64,000 nucleotides of DNA, from NCBI GenBank assembly GCA_964620045.1, contig CAZUJL010000001.1, positions 248,001 through 312,000 of the forward strand, read 5' to 3'. The notes below the pieces were generated by a model. That model searched no databases. It saw nothing but the letters and a program-made list of their open reading frames with translations, and was not told the DNA's origin. This DNA comes from VFKU01 sp964620045 (GTDB taxonomy: Bacteria > Hydrogenedentota > Hydrogenedentia > Hydrogenedentales > GCA-2746185). The position numbers and the translations under genes are program-made. Below, one piece after another: positions 54,001-61,921 of the stretch (positions are counted from its first letter, which is position 1; the number at the start of each line of letters is the position of its first letter).

Positions 54001-54393
54001 TCAGGAGAGCGGCGGGCCGCGGCGACTGTAGGCGTCGGCGCCGGTGTGATCGGGAACGTAAAAGTCATGCGCCGCCAGATGCAGCGGCGTGCTGATCGAG
54101 GGAAGCGGAATCGCGGGCAGCGATTCGATGCGGCCGGGCGCGTGCACGAGCGCGCAGAATGCACACGCGTGCGGCATGGTGGTGATCGTGTCGCACTGGT
54201 GCGCGTCCGTGTGTTCGCAACACGTGTGTTTCGGCACGTGGCAATGCGCGGCCGCTTCGGCGTTGCGGTTCAGGTCCGTCAGCGTCGCACAGAGGCCGGG
54301 CACGAGCGCACGGCCGGACGCGAGCGCGCAATACGCCGCGACAAACACGGCGAACACGCGCACCGCAAATCCTGTTCTGCTGACGGAACCCAT
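54001..54393 (-). CDS. Small exported Cys/His-rich protein 1 (DUF2946-like)
   Basis: A 130-residue protein with a membrane or signal segment at about 8-30 (GFAVRVFAVFVAAYCALASG), a second hydrophobic stretch, and a Cys/His-rich middle: C-x-V-x-x-x-x-CC-E-H-T-D-A-H-Q-C, then PHACAFCALVHA. The identical LASGRALVPGLCATL and RR-x-PPL ends show it is a paralogue of the next gene. Cys/His patterns and an R-x-PPL end recall DUF2946 proteins of unknown function. GGAG lies seven bases before ATG 54393. Candidate metal (copper) binder or chaperone for the adjacent copper enzyme, by inference. Confidence 0.6.
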   Translation of the reverse strand: MGSVSRTGFAVRVFAVFVAAYCALASGRALVPGLCATLTDLNRNAEAAAHCHVPKHTCCEHTDAHQCDTITTMPHACAFCALVHAPGRIESLPAIPLPSISTPLHLAAHDFYVPDHTGADAYSRRGPPLS

Positions 54394-54527
54394 TGACCGC
54401 TCCGGTAACGACAACCCAAAACTCACACGAGGGTCGGTGCCCGAAGTTTGGCGCGGGGTTCAGATCAGGAATGCACGTTCAACGACGGCATGGCGGACTG
54501 AGCGCGCGATACACTTCGGGCTCGGAA

Positions 54528-54908
54528 TCAGGCGAGCGGCGGGGCGCGGCGCAGGAAGCAGCCGGCCGAGGTCGGATCCGCGACGTAGTCTTCGTGCGCG
54601 GCAAGGAATCGCGGGGTGTCGATGGCGGGCGCATGCACGGCCACCAATACGGTCGGCTGTGCGGCGGTATGGACGAGCGTGCAAAACGCGCAGGGATGCG
54701 GCGCGGTCGTAATCGCGGCGCCCGTGGCAGGGGAATCGTGGCAGCAGGACGGCTTGGGCTCGCAGCAGGCGGCCTCGGAGGCCTTGGCATCGGCCAGCGT
54801 GGCGCACAGGCCGGGCACCAGCGCGCGGCCGGACGCCAACACGCAGTAGGCCGTTAAAACAACGGCCAATCCGCGCAGCGCCAACCGGTTTCGATGCAAG
54901 AAAGACAT
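54528..54908 (-). CDS. Small exported Cys/His-rich protein 2 (paralogue)
   Basis: A 126-residue paralogue of the previous protein: LALRGLAVVLTAYCVLASGRALVPGLCATLAD at the N terminus, then CCEPKPSCCHDSPATG and APHPCAFCTLVHTA in the middle, ending in AAHEDYVADPTSAGCFLRRAPPLA. Two CC pairs and a C-A-F-C give up to eight Cys. Start ATG 54908. The copy number suggests a recent tandem duplication retained for dosage or division of labour. 89 bp separate it from the epoxide-hydrolase-like gene, so it may be last in that operon or have its own promoter. Confidence 0.6.
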   Translation of the reverse strand: MSFLHRNRLALRGLAVVLTAYCVLASGRALVPGLCATLADAKASEAACCEPKPSCCHDSPATGAAITTAPHPCAFCTLVHTAAQPTVLVAVHAPAIDTPRFLAAHEDYVADPTSAGCFLRRAPPLA

Positions 54909-54997
54909 GGATACAGCCTACAACCCAAGCGATTGCTTATACAACCGCCTAGTGTAACCCCTGCATTCCGTGGACAGTTCCTGGCCGTGCCAGACGG

Positions 54998-55897
54998 TCA
55001 TTTCTCGCGGCTTTTCATCCACCACTGGATCGTCGTATTCACAAGCTCGGCGGCGTCATGGTGCGGGTCGTGGCCCACGCCCGGGATCGTCACCAGCGTG
55101 TAGTCCTTGTCCATCCAGTTCCACGTGTCGCGCAGGCCGTCTTTGTCCACGGCGCGATCATTCAGGCCGTGGAACTGGAGCACGGGCATTTTGAGATTCG
55201 GCAGGTCGCCCGATTCGCCGGACTCCAGCGTCGGCCAGATGGCGCGATAATAATTAAGCATGCTGTTGAACGACGAGTTCTCGTAGGCCTTCAGGTATCG
55301 CTCCTTGATCACCGGGTCCTTGATCCGTGCCGTCAGCATTTGCGGCGTGAACATCTTGTGCGCTTCGGGATCCTGGAAACGGCGGACATATTCCATCGCC
55401 GCCTTCTGTTCGGCGTTTGCGTTCTGGCGCACGGCCATGTAGCCCTTGGGATGCGAGAGATTAATAATGATCAGCTTGTTGACGCGATCGGGATGCGTCA
55501 TGGCGTAGCGCCAGGAGATGCCGGCGCCCCAGTCATGCGCAATCAGCGTGACGTTCTCGACGCCGAGATCCTTGATGACGGCCTCCACGTCCGACAGCAG
55601 AATTTCCATCTTGAATGCGTCCACTTCCTGCGGCTTGTCACTCAGGTTGTAGCCACGCGTGTCCATCGCGACGCATTTATATGAGCCGCGCAGCGCCTCC
55701 ATCTGGTTGCGCCAGTCGTACCACCAGTTCGGGAAGCCGTGGACGAAGAGCACCACGGGGCCGCTGCCGACGGTGACGTAGTGGATACGCACGCCGTTGT
55801 TGTCGACGAAGTGATCTTCCACGTCTTCGAAAACATCGGCATGCGCGAAAGATGCAAACATCGCCACGAGCAGGCATGCCACGACGGTCTTTTTCAT
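54998..55897 (-). CDS. Exported epoxide-hydrolase-like alpha/beta hydrolase
   Basis: A 299-residue exported alpha/beta hydrolase. Signal peptide MKKTVVACLLVAMFASFAHA; HGFPNWWYDWRNQ and MDTRGYNLSDKP; the nucleophile is the Asp in AHDWGAGISW, as in epoxide hydrolases and haloalkane dehalogenases rather than Ser lipases. The catalytic His is in GVGHDPHHDA, and a charge-relay Asp or Glu is in GLNDRAVDKDG. It would open an epoxide to a diol in the periplasm. Start ATG 55897, 25 bp after the monooxygenase stop, so it is in the same operon. Secretion of this family is unusual; a haloacid dehalogenase-like role is the main alternative. Confidence 0.82.
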   Translation of the reverse strand: MKKTVVACLLVAMFASFAHADVFEDVEDHFVDNNGVRIHYVTVGSGPVVLFVHGFPNWWYDWRNQMEALRGSYKCVAMDTRGYNLSDKPQEVDAFKMEILLSDVEAVIKDLGVENVTLIAHDWGAGISWRYAMTHPDRVNKLIIINLSHPKGYMAVRQNANAEQKAAMEYVRRFQDPEAHKMFTPQMLTARIKDPVIKERYLKAYENSSFNSMLNYYRAIWPTLESGESGDLPNLKMPVLQFHGLNDRAVDKDGLRDTWNWMDKDYTLVTIPGVGHDPHHDAAELVNTTIQWWMKSREK

Positions 55898-55922
55898 CGG
55901 TGTGATCCTCAGTTGGTGGAAA

Positions 55923-57251
55923 TCAGTCCGTAGATTGGCGCGCGCGAATGTCCAGGCGCGCGATGTCTTCCGCAGACAAGGCCATCGGCGTAATCCCAAG
56001 CTTCTCTTCGTCCAGCGTGAAGTACTGGCCGGAGAACGCCATTTCGTCGGCCGAGTACAAGCCCCAATGGACATCCTTCGTCGGGTCGGGGTTGTTCGGA
56101 TTGTCGGCGGAATTGTCGTGCACGCTGCGCATGATGAATTCCGTGCCCACGGGCGCCTTGAACGGCTCCACGAATTGGTAGCTCATCTGCCAACCAAAAT
56201 CGTATTCCGGCACCCACACCATCGTAATTTCTTTGGTGGTATCCGGCAGAACGGCCCATTGCCCCATGCTCTTCCCGCGCAGATGCATGTGCACGCCGAC
56301 GCTGTAGACCGTCATATCCTTGAGCGCTTTCGCGTGCGCTTCGTGCGGCACGTTCGGGTCGCCGGCCGGAATGTCCAGCACGTTCGCGGAAACCATCATC
56401 CGAAGGAGCTGCTTGTCGATCGTCTCGCTCGGCTTGGCCAGATGCAGCGCGACGCGCGAATGGTCAACCTGCTCGACTCCCGTGCTGTTGTAATAATGGG
56501 CCTGCAACACGAGGTTCTTTCCGGGGGTCAACCGCTGTGCGATGCCCTTTAGCGCCAGCGGCGCCGTGTTGCCCGGTGCCCACATCTTCACCACGCGCGC
56601 GCCGGGGATCTTGCCCATGTCAGCACATTCACAACCGGGTTCCGGAGTCTCGGCGTCCAGTTTTGGGAACGCATTGCCCGTATCTTCGAACAGGATAAAG
56701 TGGTGTGCGACCTGTGTATTGCCGGGTTGAAACTCAACACCCTTGAGCCACACTTCGTGATCGACACCAAACGGAATCTCAAAACACTGATACAGATCGG
56801 TGATGTCGCCCTTCACCGTGAACGGCACCGCCGGTTCCAGCACAACGTCGGGATTTCCAAGGCGCCATCCGCCCTCAAAGGTCTTGAACTCCCTCGGCGC
56901 GGGCAACTCTTCCGCCTTGCCGAACGCGGCACCCTGATCGACCCACGCAACGATCGTGTCGATCTCGCGCTGGGAAAGATTGTTGTCGCCCTGAAACGCG
57001 AGCTCGGTCGTCTCCGCCGGCCACGGCGGCATTTTCCCGGCGGCGACATTCTTCTTGATCGCGGCCGCCCACGGTCGCGCCTGCTCGAAGGTCATGAGCG
57101 ACATCGGCGCGACCTGTCCCGGCCGATGACACTCTAGACAACGCTCCTGTACAATCGGCGCGACATCTTTCGTCCAGGTGACGGGCCCGGCCCACACCAA
57201 GGCACTGGAAAGCAGACTGCACGCAGTGGCGATCCGTACGATGTTTTTCAT
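55923..57251 (-). CDS. Exported c-type cytochrome / copper type II monooxygenase fusion
   Basis: A 442-residue exported protein. Signal peptide MKNIVRIATACSLLSSALVWA; an N-terminal c-haem site C38-L-E-C41-H42 in TKDVAPIVQERCLECHRPG and MPPWPAE, as in PSCyt1-type proteins; then a DBM/PHM-like copper monooxygenase core (about 130-430). Predicted copper ligands: His183-His184 (VAHHFILF) and His252 (QAHYYN) for one site, His321/His323 (GVHMHLRG) and a Met near 390 (EFIMRS) for the other. PHM-like enzymes hydroxylate C-H bonds or oxygenate substrates with O2. The haem domain could donate electrons. Substrate unknown. It is the first gene of an operon with the epoxide-hydrolase-like gene, controlled by the divergent TetR-type gene. 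Confidence 0.85.
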   Translation of the reverse strand: MKNIVRIATACSLLSSALVWAGPVTWTKDVAPIVQERCLECHRPGQVAPMSLMTFEQARPWAAAIKKNVAAGKMPPWPAETTELAFQGDNNLSQREIDTIVAWVDQGAAFGKAEELPAPREFKTFEGGWRLGNPDVVLEPAVPFTVKGDITDLYQCFEIPFGVDHEVWLKGVEFQPGNTQVAHHFILFEDTGNAFPKLDAETPEPGCECADMGKIPGARVVKMWAPGNTAPLALKGIAQRLTPGKNLVLQAHYYNSTGVEQVDHSRVALHLAKPSETIDKQLLRMMVSANVLDIPAGDPNVPHEAHAKALKDMTVYSVGVHMHLRGKSMGQWAVLPDTTKEITMVWVPEYDFGWQMSYQFVEPFKAPVGTEFIMRSVHDNSADNPNNPDPTKDVHWGLYSADEMAFSGQYFTLDEEKLGITPMALSAEDIARLDIRARQSTD

Positions 57252-57301
57252 GGCGCTGAACCTTTCGTGTAGGCCGCGGGAGTGTCGAACCGAAGGTGGC
57301 C

Positions 57302-57339
57302 TATAATCGAAACATAACGGATGTTATGTTTTATGTCAA
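57302..57339 (-). promoter_or_regulatory. Monooxygenase promoter with TetR-type operator
   Basis: On the minus strand, TTGACA (57339-57334)-N17-TATGTT (57316-57311) is a near-consensus promoter. The spacer and -10 hold a perfect palindrome, AACATAAC at 57311-57318 and GTTATGTT at 57323-57330, separated by GGAT (arms extend one base to 57310 and 57331). Opposite, TATAAT at 57302-57307 is a possible -10 for the tetR gene. The site sits where a TetR dimer would block both promoters. Confidence 0.75.
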
Positions 57340-57371
57340 CCCATCCAAAAGACCGTCGTAGAAAGGCCAAT

Positions 57372-58037
57372 ATGCCCCCACGGGCCCCCTCCCGAAAGCC
57401 CCGTCCCCGCCGCGTCGCCACGCCGCGCACGCCTGTTCAGGATCGCAGCATCGAGCGCGTGGAGCGTGTGCTGGACGCTGCGGAATATCTCGTGGAGAAA
57501 CACGGGATGACCAACATGACGATGACGATGATTGCCAAGAAGAGCGGAGTCGGGCGCGGAACGGTCTACCAATTCTTTCCCTCGCAGATGGCGATCTGGA
57601 AAGGACTTGCGCTTCGCTATCTCGCGCAACTCGAGGCAGAATTTGAACGCAAAGTCTCGCCGCAAAATTTCACGCGCTGGATCGACGCGTGGGACCTGCT
57701 CATCAATGTCGCAATCGATTTCTACAATCGAAATCCCGTGGCCCAGACTATCCTCCTCGGCGCCGAGGAAGGACACGATCTGCGCCTCGCGGACCCTGAG
57801 TGGGATCGACGATACGCGGAATGGATGCGCGGCAAGTTCATCCATCTGACCGAGGACCCGCGCATGGTCGATGTGAAGCATCTTCGCGTGAATGTCACCG
57901 CGGTGACCGCGATCTTCGCGCTCAGCGTCAACGAACACGGCCGGATTACGCCGTTCTACGCCGAGCAGGCGAAAAAAATGTCGATCGCCTATACCGCGCG
58001 CCTGCGCGAGGAATTGTTGGCGGGGCGACGCGGCTAA
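57372..58037 (+). CDS. TetR-family transcriptional regulator
   Basis: A 221-residue TetR regulator. The HTH is at about residues 30-75 (ERVERVLDAAEYLVEKHGMTNMTMTMIAKKSGVGRGTVYQFFPSQMAIW, with the usual G-V-G-R-G-T-V-Y-x-F-F). The C-terminal ligand domain (about 80-221) has LGAEEGHDLRL. AAAGG lies six bases before ATG 57372. An upstream in-frame ATG at 57333 would lie next to the operator and is not preceded by a ribosome site. Divergent from the copper monooxygenase gene, with the operator between them, so it likely represses that operon and itself until a ligand (probably the substrate) is bound. Confidence 0.9.
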   Translation: MPPRAPSRKPRPRRVATPRTPVQDRSIERVERVLDAAEYLVEKHGMTNMTMTMIAKKSGVGRGTVYQFFPSQMAIWKGLALRYLAQLEAEFERKVSPQNFTRWIDAWDLLINVAIDFYNRNPVAQTILLGAEEGHDLRLADPEWDRRYAEWMRGKFIHLTEDPRMVDVKHLRVNVTAVTAIFALSVNEHGRITPFYAEQAKKMSIAYTARLREELLAGRRG

Positions 58038-58102
58038 AATCCCATCCCCCCTCCGGAATTACATCCATTGTCCCCAGCCCCGGAGGGGCGACTGATAGCA
58101 GT

Positions 58103-58262
58103 CCGGCGTTTCAACGCCGGGTTTTGGGAAGCAAAAGAATCCCTAAGTCCCGTAGGGACGGCTGAGCAAGAAGTCAGTCGTCCCTACGGGACTCAATATT
58201 TCTCTGGATGTTTTACCCGGCACTAAAGTGCCGGGCTACTATCGGGTCGTCCCTCCGGGACG
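58103..58262. repeat. Palindrome cluster with GTCCC-N3-GGGAC motifs
   Basis: Four hairpins in 160 bases after tetR: CCGGCGTT-TC-AACGCCGG (58103-58120); a 15-bp stem AGTCCCGTAGGGACG (58146-58160) with CGTCCCTACGGGACT (58179-58193); CCCGGCACT-AA-AGTGCCGGG (58216-58235); and CGTCCC-TCC-GGGACG (58248-58262). The palindrome GTCCC-N3-GGGAC occurs three times. This kind of spacer element is frequent in Planctomycetes-like genomes. The rest of 58038-58350 has no coding signal. Confidence 0.75.
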
Positions 58263-58300
58263 GTGCCCATCGCCATTTTCCGGCTGCTCTTACTCACGTA

Positions 58301-58329
58301 TTGACGTACACGCTGACCTGCTATAGATT
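58301..58329 (+). promoter_or_regulatory. Promoter of the large repeat protein
   Basis: TTGACG (58301-58306)-N17-TAGATT (58324-58329) matches five and four of six bases. The start codon 58351 is 22 bases after the -10, and GGGAGG precedes it. Confidence 0.5.
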
Positions 58330-58350
58330 CTGTACAGCGGGAGGCGCCGT

Positions 58351-61300
58351 ATGTCCGCCAAGGCTCGGGTTGGAATAGCCGCCGTTGTGATCGCCGTGCT
58401 CGGCGCCGCGCTATTTTTCTTCCTTCCGAAAAACGACCCGCACGAGGCACCCGCCGCTTCTACTCCCGTGGCTGTTTCGGAAAACGTGCCAACGCCATCA
58501 GACGAAGCAATCCAGTCTGAAGAAAAAGTCGCCGAAGAACTCATATCAGCCGAGGCCTCGCCCCAGAGTCCCGTCGCAAAACGCGCGAAGGCCGGCCCGG
58601 GCCGGATCTACGGCGAGGTAACGCTGCCGGATGGTTCACCGAAGACCCCCATCACGCTGGAGATCCACCGCGTCGATACTGAAGCGACACTCGTAAGTTA
58701 TAACGACACAAAGGTCGCTAGCACCACCGCTGCCGCTGACAACACCTTTTCCTTCGACAAACTGCCGCTCGGCCGGTACCAGGTCTACGCATCCACCGCC
58801 ACGCTCGTCGCTCAGACCCCCACTGTATTGCAACGTGTGGAACCGGAGGTGAAGCTCACGCTGCGCCTCGCGCCCGGCGGCACCATTTCCGGGCGCGTCG
58901 TCGATTCGAATCGCGAGCCCATTGCGGGCGCGAATGTATTTGTCGGCGCCAGCAACGTCGCCGGGCAAAAACGCAACACACCGCGCGAGCGCGCGCTGTC
59001 CTCGCGCGTCGTCACCGATGCCGACGGCCGCTTCACGATGGGCTTCCTGCGCCTGTCGGTGAACAACGAACCCGGCTACCGCCTCGCGGTGAAGGCCGAA
59101 GGATTCGCTACGCTGCTCAGCGATTACATCCAGGCAGGCACGTCCAACGCCGAACTCGTGCTCACGCCGGGCGCGATCCTGAGCGGCAGCCTCATCAAGG
59201 CCGGCACCACCGAGCCGGTGCCCGAGCAAACCGTCTACCTCGAAACCGATCTCGCCATCGAGCGGCTCACGGCCACGTCCGACGCCGAAGGCTTTTTCTT
59301 CATACCCGGCGTGCCCGCGGGCATCCATATGGCCCGCCTGCTCAACAGCGAGTTCGTCATCGTGCCGGAGTCCGGCTTGTTTACCGTCCCCGCCAACGCG
59401 GAGTCCGCCGAGGTTGCGCTGCAAGTGCTCGCAGGTGCCGCGATCTCCGGCCGGGTCTACGACATTGACTCCAACTCGGGTATCGCCGACATCACCATCA
59501 GCGCGTGGGCCGATCCGAACTACAAGCCTCAAACCGTTACCACCGCGGCCGACGGCTCCTATCGTTTCAGTGGACTTGCGCCCACGGCGTATCAGATCGG
59601 CATCAACAAACCCTCCGGCTATACCTTTCCCAAGACCGGCGGCTTCTCGTTCGCGTCGTTGACGCCCGAAAGCGGCAGTGAACTCAAGAACATCAACTTC
59701 ACGCTCACCCGCGGTCTCAGCATCAGCGGTGTGGTCGTCGACGACGAGGGTAAGCCCATCCCTCAGGCAAGCATCAGCGGCTCCGCCCATGACGGCAACG
59801 ACGACAGCGAAGCAAAGACCGATGACAGCGGCGCATTCACCCTGAGCGGATTCAATGCCGGTACGCGGGTAGATCTGTACGCGTACAAAGAAGGGTTCGC
59901 ACAACCGACCCGTGATCCTCGTGAACGCCGCCGCGGCTACGACCTCAAGCAAAACCTAACTGGCATCAAGATGGTGCTCATTCCGGGCGCAACCGTCTCG
60001 GGCACGGTGGTGGATACGCGCGGCGCGCCCGTGCGCGGGGCCATGCTCATGATGCAGACCACCACGGAACCACCGCGACGAATCGCTGCCGATGCTACTT
60101 CCGATGCCACCGGTGCGATCACGTTTAAAGCGGTCCCACCGGGAGAATTTTTAGTAGGAATGCCGCAGACTCGTGGCAATTCGCTAGCCGACGAAGATAG
60201 GGCGCTCCGCATCACGGTGCCGCGCGGCGGAGCGGTCACCGGCCTGCGATTCGTGGTCCCCGCCACGGAAGGGCAATACACCATTTCTGGCCGAGTGGTA
60301 GATGCGCGTGGCAAACCGATAACACGCGCCAGCGTCTCCACGGCCGCGGTAGATCGCCCCAACGTCCGGCGCGAGGTCCATGCCACCAGCGACGCGAACG
60401 GCGCCTTCGTCCTCTCGGGACTCGAGGAAGGTGCGCACACCGTTTGGGCGCAGGCCAATGGATTCGTCAGTGGCGAACAATCGCGCGTCATGGCCGGCGC
60501 CGCCGATGTCGTGATTACCGTCAAGGACTTCGCGCGAATCGAAGGCCGCGTCATCAATGAACACACCGGCCAACCCATTCCGTTGTTCACGCTAAATCCC
60601 CACAACAACTCCAAACCCGTCCGCGATCCCGAAGGCCGGTTCGTGATCGACGAGGCGACGGAAGACATGCTTGTCCTGCAGGTCGAAGCCGACGGCTACG
60701 CGCCAGCAATGATTTCCCTGCCGTCGGTTGTGCTGGGGCAGACACTGCGCGACGTGATTGTGCGCATGTCGCCGGGCGCCGAACTTCGCGGCATTGTGCG
60801 CGATCGCGCGGGGCAACCGATCGCAGGAGCCTGGATCGGCATTAACGCGCCGAAATACAGCGGAACGCTCATACGCTCGTCCAACGTTTCGTCCGGGCTT
60901 GACGGCACTTTCCAGATGCGTTCGCTGCCGGCCGGCGCATTCGAGTTAAGCGTCAGCCACCAAAACTTTGCATTTGTCACACAACCCCTGAACATCGCCT
61001 ATGGCGCGAACAACTACGCCGAAGTGACGCTGACCGGCGGCGCATCACTCACGGGCGTAGTCACGCTTCATGGCAAACCCGTGGACGCGGCTTATGTGTA
61101 CGCAACGGTTCCGGAACGTGGAGGCCACCAGGCCCGCACCAATGCACAAGGGCGCTATCGCATCGAACACCTGAATGCCGGGCAAGCACAGGTGCAAGCC
61201 TCGCACAGCGACACGAGCGGTCATCACGCGCGCACCGTGACGGTGAACATCACGCAAGGTGTTGCTGCCGAAGCGAACATTGACTTGGGCGACGGTGGCG

Positions 61301-61878
61301 CGTCCATCGAAGGCACCATCTTCAGCGCGCCGGGCACTCCCGACCGATCGCGTGCGGGCATCGGTGCGCACTGGGACAACAACGCGAGCTCCGCCTCCAC
61401 GCAGGCCGATGCCAACGGCAACTACGTGCTCGATGGATTGCCGGCCGGCGAGGTCATCGTCACGGTTTACATCGAAAATGGACGAACACGCAAACAAGTC
61501 ATCGTGCCGCTGGTTGCGGGGCAGCGCGCACACAAAGACATCGTCCTGTCCGACGGAACTAATCTGCGCGTCGACATTGCCGGGGTCAGTTCCGTCAAAA
61601 CCATCTACACGAATATCATGCTGGTGCGCGATCATGTCGCGTTCGAAACGGTGGACGACGACGTCATCCAGAAGGCATCACGCCGGTGCATCGAAACAAG
61701 CCAAGTCGCCGAAGGCTATCACGAGTATTCCCTGCTCGAGCCGGGCGCGTATACCGTGCTCATCTGGGAGTACGACTACGCCGCCGCACAGCTCGGCAAG
61801 AATCCATACAACCGCTGGACCGCGGCAACGATCGACGTTACGAGCGAACCGGAACAGAACGTGCAGGTGTCGCTGTAA
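58351..61878 (+). CDS. Large protein of repeated carboxypeptidase-regulatory-like (CarboxypepD_reg) domains
   Basis: An 1175-residue membrane-anchored protein: one hydrophobic span at about 7-25 (VGIAAVVIAVLGAALFFFLP), an acidic linker to about 75, then about ten beta-sandwich domains of about 85-100 residues. Most start with a G-x-x-x-G-x-V-x-D-x-x-G-x-P-I/V-x-x-A pattern (for example GTISGRVVDSNREPIAGANVFV, SGVVVDDEGKPIPQASISG, SGTVVDTRGAPVRGAMLMM, SGRVVDARGKPITRASVST) and have an FxFxxLPxGxY-type end. Such domains are known as structural, calcium- or polysaccharide-interacting modules. No enzyme domain is seen, so it is probably a long periplasmic or surface rod. The stop lies inside the terminator-like hairpin at 61861. 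Confidence 0.8.
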   Translation: MSAKARVGIAAVVIAVLGAALFFFLPKNDPHEAPAASTPVAVSENVPTPSDEAIQSEEKVAEELISAEASPQSPVAKRAKAGPGRIYGEVTLPDGSPKTPITLEIHRVDTEATLVSYNDTKVASTTAAADNTFSFDKLPLGRYQVYASTATLVAQTPTVLQRVEPEVKLTLRLAPGGTISGRVVDSNREPIAGANVFVGASNVAGQKRNTPRERALSSRVVTDADGRFTMGFLRLSVNNEPGYRLAVKAEGFATLLSDYIQAGTSNAELVLTPGAILSGSLIKAGTTEPVPEQTVYLETDLAIERLTATSDAEGFFFIPGVPAGIHMARLLNSEFVIVPESGLFTVPANAESAEVALQVLAGAAISGRVYDIDSNSGIADITISAWADPNYKPQTVTTAADGSYRFSGLAPTAYQIGINKPSGYTFPKTGGFSFASLTPESGSELKNINFTLTRGLSISGVVVDDEGKPIPQASISGSAHDGNDDSEAKTDDSGAFTLSGFNAGTRVDLYAYKEGFAQPTRDPRERRRGYDLKQNLTGIKMVLIPGATVSGTVVDTRGAPVRGAMLMMQTTTEPPRRIAADATSDATGAITFKAVPPGEFLVGMPQTRGNSLADEDRALRITVPRGGAVTGLRFVVPATEGQYTISGRVVDARGKPITRASVSTAAVDRPNVRREVHATSDANGAFVLSGLEEGAHTVWAQANGFVSGEQSRVMAGAADVVITVKDFARIEGRVINEHTGQPIPLFTLNPHNNSKPVRDPEGRFVIDEATEDMLVLQVEADGYAPAMISLPSVVLGQTLRDVIVRMSPGAELRGIVRDRAGQPIAGAWIGINAPKYSGTLIRSSNVSSGLDGTFQMRSLPAGAFELSVSHQNFAFVTQPLNIAYGANNYAEVTLTGGASLTGVVTLHGKPVDAAYVYATVPERGGHQARTNAQGRYRIEHLNAGQAQVQASHSDTSGHHARTVTVNITQGVAAEANIDLGDGGASIEGTIFSAPGTPDRSRAGIGAHWDNNASSASTQADANGNYVLDGLPAGEVIVTVYIENGRTRKQVIVPLVAGQRAHKDIVLSDGTNLRVDIAGVSSVKTIYTNIMLVRDHVAFETVDDDVIQKASRRCIETSQVAEGYHEYSLLEPGAYTVLIWEYDYAAAQLGKNPYNRWTAATIDVTSEPEQNVQVSL

Positions 61879-61894
61879 ACCGCGACACCTGCAC
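61861..61894 (+). terminator. Hairpin overlapping the stop codon of the large repeat protein
   Basis: A 13-bp perfect stem GTGCAGGTGTCGC (61861-61873) with GCGACACCTGCAC (61882-61894) around TGTAAACC, which contains the TAA stop. It is followed by GAATTTAG, a weak T tract. It separates convergent genes. Confidence 0.7.
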
Positions 61895-61921
61895 GAATTT
61901 AGTCAGTAACTGTCAGGAACG

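Noticed and set aside
57321..57371. Upstream starts for TetR at 57321 and 57333
   Set aside because: The first ATG lies inside the palindrome and the second just beside it; neither has a ribosome site, whereas AAAGG lies before ATG 57372.
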